Of a stretch of DNA of 64,000 nucleotides, positions 55,801 to 64,000 are shown in pieces. Made by a program: the position numbers and the translations under genes. How positions within the stretch are numbered: the first letter of the stretch is position 1; each line of letters begins with the position of its first letter. This DNA comes from Planctomycetia bacterium (GTDB lineage: Bacteria > Planctomycetota > Brocadiia > Brocadiales > Brocadiaceae). Below the pieces are notes generated by a model. It was not told the DNA's origin. It saw only the letters and a program-made list of their open reading frames with translations, and searched no databases. The stretch covers positions 186,001-250,000 of the forward strand of contig JABTVC010000002.1 in NCBI GenBank assembly GCA_015075005.1. The letters run 5' to 3'.

Positions 55801-57920
55801 CTTACTGTTGGACAATTATTTTGCTGGACAAAATGAAGTAGCAATGGCATACTATGGTACATGAAGCCAAAAGTAAGTCAAAGCGAAGAAGTTGGAGATG
55901 GAAGATGTAAGGGAGAAAGCAGATGCCAGGAGTACGAGCTGTGGGAATTGGCAGAGACCGGGGTGGTGTTGGTAAGGGGGAGAAATGATTGCAACTATAG
56001 TATATGGAAGGAGATGTTGGAAGAGCATCATTATTTGCATGCAGCAAAACTGTACGGTCAGCAGATAAAATATTTAGTAAGGAGTTCTGAGATTGGGTGG
56101 ATAGGAGCGATGTCATTTTCATCGTCGGCATGGCGAGTAAGGGTGCGGGATGAGCGATTGGGATGGGATGAAGAGGCGCGGAAAAATGGTTTAAGGAGAG
56201 TAGTAAGCAACAGTCGATTTTTGATAGTTCCGTGGTTGCGGGTGAAAAACCTGGCATCTCATGTGATGTCAAAGGCACTCAAGAGGCTGCCCGGTGATTG
56301 GGAAGAGGCGTATAAGGTAACGCCAGTGCTGGTGGAAACCTATGTGGAGAAAGGGCGTTATGAGGGTACCTGTTATAAGGCGTCGAATTGGGAGTATTTG
56401 GGTGAGACACAAGGACGGGGGAGGAACGACAGATATCATCAGAACAGACTTTCCAGGAAGCATGTGTTTGCCTATGAGTTAGAAGAGGGCATATTGGATG
56501 CGGGAAGGGAAGAGAGAGAGTATAAGGACTGGGTAGAAGAAGAATTACAGGATGTGAGACTTCCCAACCTAGCGAAGAAAAAAAGGGTGATGAGTATAGC
56601 GCGGGATTTTTTTGCAAGTCCGGCATCACCAATACCCATGGCATGCAACACGGGGGCGAAGTTGAAGGGGGCATACAGGTTTTTTGGGGATGAGGGGGTG
56701 AACCCTGCGGATATATTACATTCGCATAGAAAGCAGACACTCAAGCGGGCAGAAGAGTATAACGTGGTACTTTCGGTAAATGACACGACAAGCATGAATT
56801 TGTCTACCCATAAAGCGACGAAGGGGCTTGGGTGTTTGTCAACAGAGCAAGGTGAGGACGGGTATTTTCTGCACGATACCGTGGTCTTTACCACAGCCGG
56901 GATACCTTTGGGAGTATTGGATGCGCAGACATGGGCAAGAGACCCTAAGGAACACGGGAAAAAGGCAAAGAGGAAGCAAAAGCCAATCGGGGAGAAGGAG
57001 AGCTATAAGTGGTTAAGGAGTCTGCAGGCGACAGCCGAAGCCATGAAAGAGGCATCCGGAGTGGACTGGGTAAGTGTGGGGGACAGGGAAGCGGATATCT
57101 ATGAATTATTTGAACTGGCAAGCCAACAGGAGGTTTCGTTCCTGGTGCGCTCTTTTCACAACAGGAGGGTGTGTGAGGATACAAAGGTATGGGAAGTCGT
57201 GGACAGAGAGGTGCCTGTTGGCAGGATGATGGTGTTTGTGAAAGGGAAAGACAAGAGAGAAAGAGAGGCGGAGTTAGAGATACGGTTTCGGGAGGTGAGG
57301 ATACGGCATCCCAGGGGGGAAAAAGAGGAGGTAAGGCTGTGGGCAATACGAGCGAAAGAGGTATCACCGCTGAAAGGAGAAGAGGGACTTGATTGGAAAT
57401 TGTTAACGAATAGAGAAGTCAGAGACTTTGAGCAGGCATGTGAAAAGGTGCAGTGGTATACGGTACGATTTCGCATAGAGGTGTTTCATAAGATATTGAA
57501 GAGTGGCCGCAGGAGCGAGGACAGGAGGCTGGGGAGTCTGGACAGGCTGGAGAGATGCTTAACGATAGATATGATAACGGCATGGAGATTGATGTATTTA
57601 ACCATGCAAGGCAGAACGACACCGGAGGTTGCAAGTGATTTGTTTTTTAGCGAGCAGGAAATAGAAGTTTTAAAACTGATCAAATACCGTGGAGAATATG
57701 CAGCAAATAAGGATAAGAGTTTGTCATTGCGTGACGCAATTCTTATTATTGCAATGCTTGGGGGATTTATAAAGGGCAAAGGTAGAGAGCCTGGCGTGGA
57801 AATAATGTGGCGGGGGATGCGAAGGCTTGCTGATATTTTGACAGGTGTTTCTCTGACAACGAATGTTCATAAACCTGACTATGGATAATTTGTCCAGCAA
57901 AAAAATTGTCCAACAGTAAG
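55801..57920. mobile_element. IS4-family insertion sequence, 2120 bp, complete
   Basis: The ends are 32-base inverted repeats with one mismatch (CTTACTGTTGGACAATTATT... at 55801-55832, complement at 57889-57920). Both sides carry the direct repeat CTAAAAAG (55793-55800 and 57921-57928), an 8-base target duplication. A single intact transposase gene fills the element. Matching ends, clean duplication and intact gene mean a recent insertion, here into the gap between glgP and pgi. It therefore interrupts the transcript that would otherwise join them. Confidence 0.92.
55861..57888 (+). CDS. IS4-family (Tn5-like) transposase with N-terminal DruA-like DUF4338 domain
   Basis: The 675-residue protein has two parts. 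Residues about 30-215 resemble DUF4338, the domain of Druantia protein DruA: EHHYLHAAKLYGQQIKYLV, IGAMSFSSSAWRVRVRDERLGW, SRFLIVPWLRVKNLASHVM, LVETYVEKGRYEGTCYKASN. Residues about 220-675 are a Tn5-type transposase: GAYRFFGDEGVNP, the first acid in SVNDTTSMNL, the second in VGDREADIYELFELA, and the Y-R-E-K signature in WYTVRFRIEVFHKILKSG. The catalytic triad and YREK are complete. The ATG at 55861 has no good ribosome site, common in IS genes. It is the only gene between the inverted repeats. Confidence 0.9.
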   Translation: MKPKVSQSEEVGDGRCKGESRCQEYELWELAETGVVLVRGRNDCNYSIWKEMLEEHHYLHAAKLYGQQIKYLVRSSEIGWIGAMSFSSSAWRVRVRDERLGWDEEARKNGLRRVVSNSRFLIVPWLRVKNLASHVMSKALKRLPGDWEEAYKVTPVLVETYVEKGRYEGTCYKASNWEYLGETQGRGRNDRYHQNRLSRKHVFAYELEEGILDAGREEREYKDWVEEELQDVRLPNLAKKKRVMSIARDFFASPASPIPMACNTGAKLKGAYRFFGDEGVNPADILHSHRKQTLKRAEEYNVVLSVNDTTSMNLSTHKATKGLGCLSTEQGEDGYFLHDTVVFTTAGIPLGVLDAQTWARDPKEHGKKAKRKQKPIGEKESYKWLRSLQATAEAMKEASGVDWVSVGDREADIYELFELASQQEVSFLVRSFHNRRVCEDTKVWEVVDREVPVGRMMVFVKGKDKREREAELEIRFREVRIRHPRGEKEEVRLWAIRAKEVSPLKGEEGLDWKLLTNREVRDFEQACEKVQWYTVRFRIEVFHKILKSGRRSEDRRLGSLDRLERCLTIDMITAWRLMYLTMQGRTTPEVASDLFFSEQEIEVLKLIKYRGEYAANKDKSLSLRDAILIIAMLGGFIKGKGREPGVEIMWRGMRRLADILTGVSLTTNVHKPDYG

Positions 57921-58020
57921 CTAAAAAGAGGGGTTGGGGGGTGTTGTGGCCGATCTGCACACCCCTGTATCCCTTCTTTTTAGAGGGGAAGTTACCGGTT
58001 TGAAATTCCTGTACATGAAC

Positions 58021-58154
58021 CTGGCACAGCATAGCACAACCAAATTGACCACCCCTCAATCCTCTTCGCAGGGCGGGAAGAAAGGGGACGTAAGAAACTT
58101 ACAAAAAAAAGTGTTTACAGAGTAATACTATAGAAAACAAACAGGGGATGAATT
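58021..58154 (+). promoter_or_regulatory. pgi leader, similar to the fba leader
   Basis: The sequence from CACAACCAAATTGACCACCC through GGGAAGAAAGGGGACGTAAG to AACTTACAAAAAAAAGTGTTTACAGAGTAATACTATAG closely parallels 60060-60230 before fba. A likely promoter is TGTTTACA with TAATACTAT downstream in the last 40 bases. Similar leaders suggest shared control of pgi and the aldolase gene. Spacing to the pgi ATG is about 20-30 bases. Confidence 0.45.
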
Positions 58155-59792
58155 ATGACTGCACGCCGTAAAACGCTCACGAAAAGTCCGGCATGGGAAG
58201 CCCTTAACGGGCACTACAAGAAAGTTCAATTGCTGCATCTTCGCACACTTTTCGCCGATGACCCAAAACGCGGCGAGCGTATGACCGCCGAGGCGGCAGG
58301 CATTTACTTAGATTACTCGAAAAATCGCATTACCGATGAAACCCTCAGGCTCCTTGTCCAATTGGCTGAGGAATCCGGACTGCGAGAGCAAATCGACGCT
58401 ATGTTTTGCGGAGAGAAGATAAACATCACGGAGAACCGGGCCGTTTTGCATGTGGCACTGCGAGCCCCACGGGGAACGTCTATTCTCGCAGATGGTAAAA
58501 ATGTGGTACCGCAGGTCCACGCGGTACTCGACAAGATGGCTGACTTTTCCAACCGCATCCGGCAAGGCACGTGGAAAGGCCATACGGGCAAATCCATACG
58601 CAACATCATCAATATCGGCATCGGAGGCTCTGACCTCGGACCGGTAATGGCCTATGAGGCGCTCAAGCATTACAGCGACCGCCGTATGACGTTCCGGTTT
58701 GTTTCAAACATCGACGGTACTGATTTCGCGGAAGCAGTTCAAGGCCTTGATCCTGAACAGACCCTTTTTATCGTTTCTTCAAAAACATTTACCACATTAG
58801 AGACAATGACGAATGCCCACACAGCCCGTGCGTGGTTGCTGAAAGGGCTTGGTGGCGATGAAAAGTCCATAGCGAAGCATTTTGTCGCTGTTTCGGCGAA
58901 CGAGACCGAAGTGGCGAAGTTTGGCATCGATACTGTTAATATGTTCGGATTCTGGGATTGGGTTGGCGGGCGGTATTCGATGGACTCTGCGATCGGCCTT
59001 TCGACGATGCTTGCCATTGGTCCGGACAACTTCAGCGCAATGCTGGACGGATTCCATCAGATGGATGAGCATTTTCGCATCACGCCGTTTGACCGCAATC
59101 TGCCTGTGCTTATGGCTTTACTTACCATCTGGTATACCAATTTTTTTGATGCGCATGCTATTGCGGTCTTACCCTACGAGCAGTATCTCAAACGTTTTCC
59201 GGCATATCTTCAGCAATTGACCATGGAGAGTAATGGCAAATATATTACGCTTGATGGGATTAAGGTTGACTATCAGACCAGCCCGGTCTACTGGGGCGAA
59301 CCGGGCACCAACGGACAGCACTCTTTCTATCAGTTGATTCATCAGGGGACACGACTTATTCCCTGTGATTTCATAGCATTCAATACATCGCTTAATCCGC
59401 TTGGCCGGCACCACGATATATTGATGGCAAATGTTTTTGCACAGGCCGAAGCGCTGGCCTTCGGTAAGACGGCGGAACAGGTACAGGCCGATGGCACACC
59501 GAACTGGCTTGTGCCGCACCGGGTCTTTGAGGGCAATCGGCCGTCGAATATAATCATGGCGGGTAGTCTCACGCCGGAAATACTGGGCAAGCTCGTTGCC
59601 CTCTATGAGCATTGTGTCTTTACACAGGGTGTTATCTGGCAGATTGACTCATTTGACCAGTGGGGTGTCGAGCTGGGCAAGGTGTTGGCTCAACGCATTA
59701 TCCCTGAGCTTGAGAGCAAACCGGAGCCGGAGCTTGCCCATGACAGTTCGACAAACAATCTGATACGTCGCTATCGCAGGAGTAAATCGTAA
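58155..59792 (+). CDS. pgi: Glucose-6-phosphate isomerase
   Basis: This 545-residue cytoplasmic enzyme interconverts glucose-6-P and fructose-6-P. Signatures are [18 protein letters not shown] (sugar-phosphate binding), [14 protein letters not shown], the second family motif in [27 protein letters not shown] with [17 protein letters not shown] (catalytic Glu and His) and a C-terminal lysine region [19 protein letters not shown]. It is the full-length E. coli-like type, in contrast to the Pgi domain in the RpiB-Tal-Pgi fusion, so the window encodes two Pgi activities. AGGGGATG lies just before the ATG. The IS element now separates it from glgP. Confidence 0.96.
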   Translation: MTARRKTLTKSPAWEALNGHYKKVQLLHLRTLFADDPKRGERMTAEAAGIYLDYSKNRITDETLRLLVQLAEESGLREQIDAMFCGEKINITENRAVLHVALRAPRGTSILADGKNVVPQVHAVLDKMADFSNRIRQGTWKGHTGKSIRNIINIGIGGSDLGPVMAYEALKHYSDRRMTFRFVSNIDGTDFAEAVQGLDPEQTLFIVSSKTFTTLETMTNAHTARAWLLKGLGGDEKSIAKHFVAVSANETEVAKFGIDTVNMFGFWDWVGGRYSMDSAIGLSTMLAIGPDNFSAMLDGFHQMDEHFRITPFDRNLPVLMALLTIWYTNFFDAHAIAVLPYEQYLKRFPAYLQQLTMESNGKYITLDGIKVDYQTSPVYWGEPGTNGQHSFYQLIHQGTRLIPCDFIAFNTSLNPLGRHHDILMANVFAQAEALAFGKTAEQVQADGTPNWLVPHRVFEGNRPSNIIMAGSLTPEILGKLVALYEHCVFTQGVIWQIDSFDQWGVELGKVLAQRIIPELESKPEPELAHDSSTNNLIRRYRRSKS

Positions 59793-59900
59793 ACGGTAGG
59801 GGGAAGGTTGGATGTTGGAATGTTTGTATACTCAACGTATTCATTACCTGTGATTTTTTAAAAATATGAAAACAAGAACCCTGAAGAGGTAAAATGATTA

Positions 59901-60034
59901 ATGATTATAGATGAAAAAAACCAAAAACAACGCCCAATCCCCAGGGGATGACATAATGGGCACTTCACAGAAAAACGATTATATCACCCCTCCTGGGTTT
60001 ATCGTCGGGGTTTTATGCTATCGTCTATAATCAT
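59901..60034. repeat. Small element bounded by 14-base inverted repeats
   Basis: ATGATTATAGATGA (59901-59914) and TCGTCTATAATCAT (60021-60034) are inverted copies with one mismatch. The 106 bases between hold no coding sequence. It may be a MITE-like insertion or a long-range hairpin between pgi and fba. No target duplication is clear. It occupies the middle of the 59793-60246 gap, which otherwise holds only the fba leader. Confidence 0.35.
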
Positions 60035-60051
60035 TTCATCCTTACGGGATT

Positions 60052-60246
60052 CATAGCGCGGCGTAGCCCAACCAAATAGACCACCCTTCAATTCCCTTGT
60101 TCGCAAGGAGGGGAAGAAAGGGGAGGTAAAGAAATAATCTCTTTCCGATTTCCTCCTTCACAATGAGAGGATAAAGGAGAGATAAAAACTTACACACAAA
60201 AGAAGTTTTTACAGGGCAATATCATAGTTTAAGGAAAGGAGTTTGT
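60052..60246 (+). promoter_or_regulatory. fba leader, similar to the pgi leader
   Basis: CCCAACCAAATAGACCACCC, GGGGAAGAAAGGGGAGGTAA and AACTTACACACAAAAGAAGTTTTTACAGGGCAATATCATAG repeat the pgi leader with an extra purine-rich insert of about 50 bases. The last block contains TTTACAGGGCAATATCAT, a possible promoter. AAGGAAAGGAG before the fba ATG is the ribosome site. Confidence 0.45.
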
Positions 60247-61197
60247 ATGGCACTTGTTTCATCAAAGAAAATGTTTCAGATGGCCTACAAGAACGGCTAC
60301 GCCATCGGTGCGTTTAATGTCAACAATATGGAGATTATTCAGGGCATCATAGCGGCCGTCAGGGAAGAAAAGGCGCCTGTTATTCTCCAGATTTCAAAAG
60401 GGGCGCGTGAATACGCCAGCATAAGTTATCTGAGGGCTATTATTGATGTCGCTGTAAAGGAAAATCCCGATATTCCTGTCTGCATGCACCTTGACCACGG
60501 CGACACCTTTGAACTTTGCAAGCAGTGTGTTGATGATGGTTATACTTCCGTCATGGTTGATGCCTCTCATTTTTCTTTTGAGGAGAATGTCAGGCTTACC
60601 AAAAAAGTCGCTGAATATGCCCACGCCCGCGGAGTGGTAGTTGAGGCCGAATTAGGTCAGCTCGGTGGTATCGAAGATCAAGTTGTCGGCGTAAGCGCTG
60701 ATGATGTATTAAAGCATCTGACCGACCCAAATCAGGTTGTCGAATTTGTTGAAAAGACCGGTTGCGATTCCCTTGCCATTGCCTGCGGTACAAGTCACGG
60801 CGCATACAAGTTCAAATCAGAACCGAAACTCGCTTTTGACGTAATTGAGGCTGTCGGCAAAAAGCTTCCCGGTTTTCCGTTGGTAATGCACGGGGCAAGC
60901 AGTGTGCTCCCTGAGTTCAGGGACTTGATCAACAAATACGGCGGCAAGATGCCTGATGCAATGGGCGTGCCGGAGAGCGCTATCTCCAGGGCGGTAAAAA
61001 TGGCGGTCTGTAAGGTCAATATCGACACAGACCTGCGTATGGCAATGACTGCCAGCATACGGCAGATTTTTGCCGAAAAGCCTGGCGAGTTTGATCCCCG
61101 CAAGTATCTTGGGCCTGCCAGAGAAGCTATTGCGGGCATGGTAAAGCATAAACTTCATGTTTTGGGTTGTGCAGGGAAAGCCGCAGAGTGCAGTTAA
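60247..61197 (+). CDS. fba: Class II fructose-1,6-bisphosphate aldolase
   Basis: This 316-residue zinc aldolase interconverts fructose-1,6-P2 with dihydroxyacetone-P and glyceraldehyde-3-P. It has GYAIGAFNVNNMEIIQGI, the catalytic aspartate and zinc-ligand histidine in HLDHGDTFELC, SVMVDASHFSFEENV, VEAELGQLGGIED, ACGTSHGAYKF and VMHGASSVLPE (second zinc ligand), and the phosphate-binding VNIDTDLRMAMT. The length fits the class IIB/GatY-like branch. With pgi just upstream it supplies the hexose-to-triose step of the cluster. AAGGAG 6 bases before the ATG marks the start. No T-rich hairpin follows its stop. Confidence 0.95.
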   Translation: MALVSSKKMFQMAYKNGYAIGAFNVNNMEIIQGIIAAVREEKAPVILQISKGAREYASISYLRAIIDVAVKENPDIPVCMHLDHGDTFELCKQCVDDGYTSVMVDASHFSFEENVRLTKKVAEYAHARGVVVEAELGQLGGIEDQVVGVSADDVLKHLTDPNQVVEFVEKTGCDSLAIACGTSHGAYKFKSEPKLAFDVIEAVGKKLPGFPLVMHGASSVLPEFRDLINKYGGKMPDAMGVPESAISRAVKMAVCKVNIDTDLRMAMTASIRQIFAEKPGEFDPRKYLGPAREAIAGMVKHKLHVLGCAGKAAECS

Positions 61198-61525
61198 AAA
61201 TCCTTTCCAGAGAAAGGTTTATACTTCGCGAATTTACGAGCAAAGGATAATTGTGTTGCAGGTATATGTATTCACGCTATTTGGCAGTAAACAGATTTTT
61301 TAAATCAGGCCTTTGGCAACTTGCCGGTTCAATCGTCCTCGATTTAACCGGCCTTGGAATGTTGGACTAAATTCTCTTGTAATAATGTATTTTGTATTTA
61401 TAATTGCGATCTCATTCGCAAGAGAATACTTCAATCGGGAGTTTTTAAAAATGACTACAGAAACTGAATTGAAAATAAAAACAGTTCCTGAAAAAAATAT
61501 AACCGTGAAATCAAAGGAGTCTTCT

Positions 61526-62560
61526 ATGTCCAAAATTATCTCCAAAAAGTCTCTGGTGTGGATCATTCCAGTAGTCGTTATCGCGGGTGGTGCATTCTTC
61601 GGCTATCAGTATTGGAAGGCGAAGAAATTCGCGCTGCCCGAGGGGATCGCCTCGGGTAACGGCCGAATCGAGGGCAAGCTGGTCGATGTAGCCGCCAAGG
61701 AACCGCTTAGGGTCAGGGAAATACTCGTCGACGAAGGAGACCTCGTCGAGCCGGGTCAGGTGCTGGTAAGGCTGGACACTATAACTATGGATGCCGAACT
61801 GGCCGCGGCCAGGGCAAACGTTGCAGCCACGCAGGAACGCCTGGCAATCGCCAATGCCGCCATCGTCAGGCGGAAAAGTGAAATAGAACTTGCCAATATC
61901 GAGGTCGAACGCACCCGAAAACTCGTCGAAGAACGCGCCGGCACGCAGCGGGAGTATGACGTCCGCAAGACGGTATTGCAAACAACCACGGCCTCACTCG
62001 CAGAAGAGGAAGCGAGGCTGCAAACCGCCAGGCAAGAGGTCGAAGTCGCACAGGCAAACGTAGCAACGATCCAGACCCGCATCGACGATGCGACGCTCAA
62101 GGCGCCAGTACACGGAAGAGTGCTTTATCGCCTGGCCGAAGTTGGCGAGGTTCTGGCTCCGGGCGGGAAAGCGCTGACATTAGTGAACTTGAAAGACATC
62201 TATATGGAGATATTCCTCCCCTCACAACAGGCAGCCAAAGTGAAGATTGGCGCCGAAGGCCGGATCACCCTTGACCATGCCCCTGGCCTCGCAGCCGCCG
62301 GATATGTCAGCTTCGTGTCTCCGGAAGCGCAGTTCACTCCCAAACAGGTTGAGACGCGCAGCGAGCGCGATAAGCTTATGTTCCGCGTCAAGATCCGGTT
62401 GCCTGAAGAGATGGCCGCGGCTTACATAGGGCACGTCAAGACGGGTGTCCGTGGCGTCGGGTATGTCAGGGTGGATGAATCCGCTCTCTGGCCATACTGG
62501 CTGCAGAATCTCCTGGCCTTGCCCCCAAAGAAAGATGAACAGCCCAGGGAGGTGCCTTGA
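61526..62560 (+). CDS. HlyD/EmrA-type periplasmic adaptor of an efflux system
   Basis: This 344-residue membrane-fusion protein has one N-terminal helix (LVWIIPVVVIAGGAFFGYQYW), then a biotinyl-lipoyl half (NGRIEGKLVDVAAKEPLRVREILVDEGDLVEPGQVLVRLD). A coiled-coil hairpin follows (about residues 85-190, ERLAIANAAIVRRKSEIELANIEVERTRKLV), then the second lipoyl half (IDDATLKAPVHGRVLYRLAEVGEVL) and a beta-barrel domain. It links an inner-membrane pump to an outer-membrane channel. The start is the ATG at 61526 with AAAGGAG 6-8 bases upstream; the frame is open upstream to 61313 without a ribosome site. Its stop overlaps the next start by one base. Confidence 0.9.
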   Translation: MSKIISKKSLVWIIPVVVIAGGAFFGYQYWKAKKFALPEGIASGNGRIEGKLVDVAAKEPLRVREILVDEGDLVEPGQVLVRLDTITMDAELAAARANVAATQERLAIANAAIVRRKSEIELANIEVERTRKLVEERAGTQREYDVRKTVLQTTTASLAEEEARLQTARQEVEVAQANVATIQTRIDDATLKAPVHGRVLYRLAEVGEVLAPGGKALTLVNLKDIYMEIFLPSQQAAKVKIGAEGRITLDHAPGLAAAGYVSFVSPEAQFTPKQVETRSERDKLMFRVKIRLPEEMAAAYIGHVKTGVRGVGYVRVDESALWPYWLQNLLALPPKKDEQPREVP

Positions 62561-64000
62561 TGTTCAACCATAACGATGCAAAACAGGCGATGTACGGAAG
62601 GCATTGGGCCATTGCAGGTACGGTTTCACTGATGAGCGTGGTGTTAGCACTGAACGGATGTGCGGTGGGTCCTGACTTTGTGAAGCCTGAGGCCAAAATT
62701 CAGGAAAACTGGAGTGAGAAAGGTGACTCACGGGTCGTAACTCAGACTGCCATTGACAGTCAGTGGTGGAGATCATTTGACGACACGACATTCGATCAAT
62801 TAATCAAGCTTGCCTACCAGCAAAATCTGCCGTTGCAGATCACCGGTCTGAGAATTTTGGAGGCCCGTGCCCGGTTAGGTATTGCCATCGGCCGGCAGTA
62901 TCCCCAGCAACAAGATATATTTGCCCGTGGAGCAGCGGTGGGTGTTAGTGACAATGGGCCCAACAAAGCCTTTCTCAACCAAGATTTTAAGGATTATCAG
63001 ATGGGCTTTGACGCTGTCTGGGAATTGGATTTCTGGGGTAAGTTTCGGCGGGACGTGCAAGCAGCCCACGCCAGCCTGATTGTCTCGGAGGCTGACTACG
63101 ATGACGCCCTTGTCTCGCTCACAGCGGAAGTCGCCCGCACCTATACGGTGATTCGAACCTTTGAGGTACTCATTGAACTAACCCGTGAAAACGTAAAACT
63201 TCAGGAGGAGGGTCTCAAGATTGCCGAGTCTCGTTTCCGCAATGGTGTCATCACGGAATTGGATGTGGCCCAGGCTCGCACGTTATTAGAAAGCACCCGG
63301 GCTTCCATACCCCAGCTGCAAAGCGGACTGAGGCAGGCGCAAAACGCCTTGAGTACGCTGCTAGGGCAACCTCCAGGTGCCATCCAGATATTACTGGATG
63401 GGCATAAAGGGATTCCGACGGCGCCTGCAGACGTGGCTATTAGCGTACCGGCTGAATTACTGCGGAGGCGTCCGGATATCCGCAGCGCCGAGCTTTCTGC
63501 CGCTGCACAGTGTGCCCGCATTGGCATTGCCAAAGCGGATCTCTATCCCAGATTTTCGCTTTTTGGCGAGATCGGGTTTCAAAGCAGCAGTGAAGGTGGA
63601 ATGCGGTCGAACAATGCACACTTTGACAATTTATTTGACGCAAGCAGTTTCTTCTATTCCTTTGGCCCTCAGGTTCAGTTCCCCATTTTCAATTATGGCC
63701 GTATAGAGAACAATATACGCGTCCAGGACGCGCGGTTTCAGCAATTTATCGTCAATTACAAAAACACCGTGCTCAGGGCAGCCCAGGAATCGGAAGACGC
63801 CTTGATTGGCTTTCTCAAAGCCCAGGAATCTACAGTTTTTACGCAAAACTCTGTAAATGCGGCCCAGCGGTCGGTGGAGATAGCCTTGGTGCAATATCGG
63901 GAAGGTTCCGTGGATTATCAGCGCGTGTTAGATACGCAACGCGCTTTATTACAGGAGGAAATTCGTTTGGCGGAGACGCGTTCATCGATTGCCACGAATT
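62560..64000 (+). CDS. NodT-family outer-membrane efflux factor, 3' end cut by the window
   Basis: The frame begins at the ATG at 62560, overlapping the adaptor stop (TGATG), and runs off the right edge after about 480 codons. A lipoprotein signal (MSVVLALNGCAVGPDF) leads into the TolC-like core: QWWRSFDDTTFDQLIKLAYQQNLPLQ, the repeated helical hairpins with RFRNGVITELDVAQARTLLESTRAS and VQYREGSVDYQRVLDTQRAL, and the LRRRPDIRSAE block. The GCAVGPDF.KP and PDI.(S/A)AE motifs are hallmarks of RND-associated outer-membrane lipoproteins. It should pair with the adaptor; the inner-membrane pump is probably beyond the edge or elsewhere. Confidence 0.92.
   Translation, partial: MFNHNDAKQAMYGRHWAIAGTVSLMSVVLALNGCAVGPDFVKPEAKIQENWSEKGDSRVVTQTAIDSQWWRSFDDTTFDQLIKLAYQQNLPLQITGLRILEARARLGIAIGRQYPQQQDIFARGAAVGVSDNGPNKAFLNQDFKDYQMGFDAVWELDFWGKFRRDVQAAHASLIVSEADYDDALVSLTAEVARTYTVIRTFEVLIELTRENVKLQEEGLKIAESRFRNGVITELDVAQARTLLESTRASIPQLQSGLRQAQNALSTLLGQPPGAIQILLDGHKGIPTAPADVAISVPAELLRRRPDIRSAELSAAAQCARIGIAKADLYPRFSLFGEIGFQSSSEGGMRSNNAHFDNLFDASSFFYSFGPQVQFPIFNYGRIENNIRVQDARFQQFIVNYKNTVLRAAQESEDALIGFLKAQESTVFTQNSVNAAQRSVEIALVQYREGSVDYQRVLDTQRALLQEEIRLAETRSSIATN

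Noticed and set aside
1..64000. tRNA, rRNA, CRISPR array or defence island
   Set aside because: No cloverleaf with a TTCGA-type arm, no rRNA-like block and no regularly spaced repeats were seen. The only defence-related signal is the DruA-like domain inside the transposase.

Overview
The window looks like a chromosomal stretch of a planctomycete, most likely an anammox-type bacterium (Brocadiales). This is an inference. It rests on an octahaem c-type cytochrome with a TPR tail, on sulfatases beside many exported proteins, on the Gram-negative envelope genes (OprB porin, MCE/Mla transporter, RND outer-membrane factor) and on the general style of the genes. No rRNA, tRNA or CRISPR array was seen. 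Base composition is patchy: AT-rich housekeeping genes alternate with GC-richer blocks (porin, sulfatases, HAD/2H pair, and the sugar-phosphate cluster from about 36.5 to 55.6 kb).

Layout. 0-6.3 kb: the 5' part of glyS with a nucleotide-sugar dehydrogenase remnant, a YhaM-type exonuclease, a secreted carbohydrate-binding-like protein and RNase R. 6.5-17.5 kb: a membrane protein, a 353-bp ISL3-derived mini-element, a frame-damaged potassium channel, a carbohydrate porin, the octaheme cytochrome, a large sulfatase, an alpha/beta hydrolase and a glucose-dehydrogenase scar. 17.5-30 kb: a CoA-disulfide-reductase/rhodanese flavoprotein, then a long minus-strand run of mostly exported proteins (chalcone-isomerase-like, SYLF, Spy-like, outer-membrane protein, 2H phosphoesterase, HAD phosphatase, second sulfatase, DUF3313 lipoprotein, patatin) with cytoplasmic gpmA inside it. 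30-34.5 kb: small envelope proteins and an mlaE-mlaF-mlaD-pqiC lipid-transport operon.

36.5-61.2 kb is the most striking part. It holds phosphoketolase, a beta-CASP metallo-hydrolase, transketolase, a single-chain RpiB-transaldolase-Pgi fusion, a LOG protein, a single-chain cNMP-sensor/acetate kinase/PduL fusion, GlgX, a GEMM-I (c-di-GMP-type) riboswitch with its terminator, a histidine phosphatase, glycogen phosphorylase, an inserted IS4-family element, Pgi and class II aldolase. Together these can take glycogen to glucose-1-P and then hexose/pentose phosphates, acetyl phosphate, and acetate + ATP or acetyl-CoA. This is a storage-fuelled phosphoketolase shunt with cyclic-nucleotide-type inputs at two points. 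The window ends in an HlyD/EmrA-type adaptor and a truncated NodT-family outer-membrane factor.

Sequence quality matters here. In four genes (glyS, the potassium channel, the 22-kb outer-membrane protein and tkt) every frame break is a one-base gain or loss in a homopolymer, and correcting it restores a full conserved protein. These are probably sequencing errors rather than pseudogenes. True decay is seen in the nucleotide-sugar dehydrogenase, glucose dehydrogenase, ISL3 transposase and DUF559 remnants, and perhaps in the HAD gene with an in-frame TGA.
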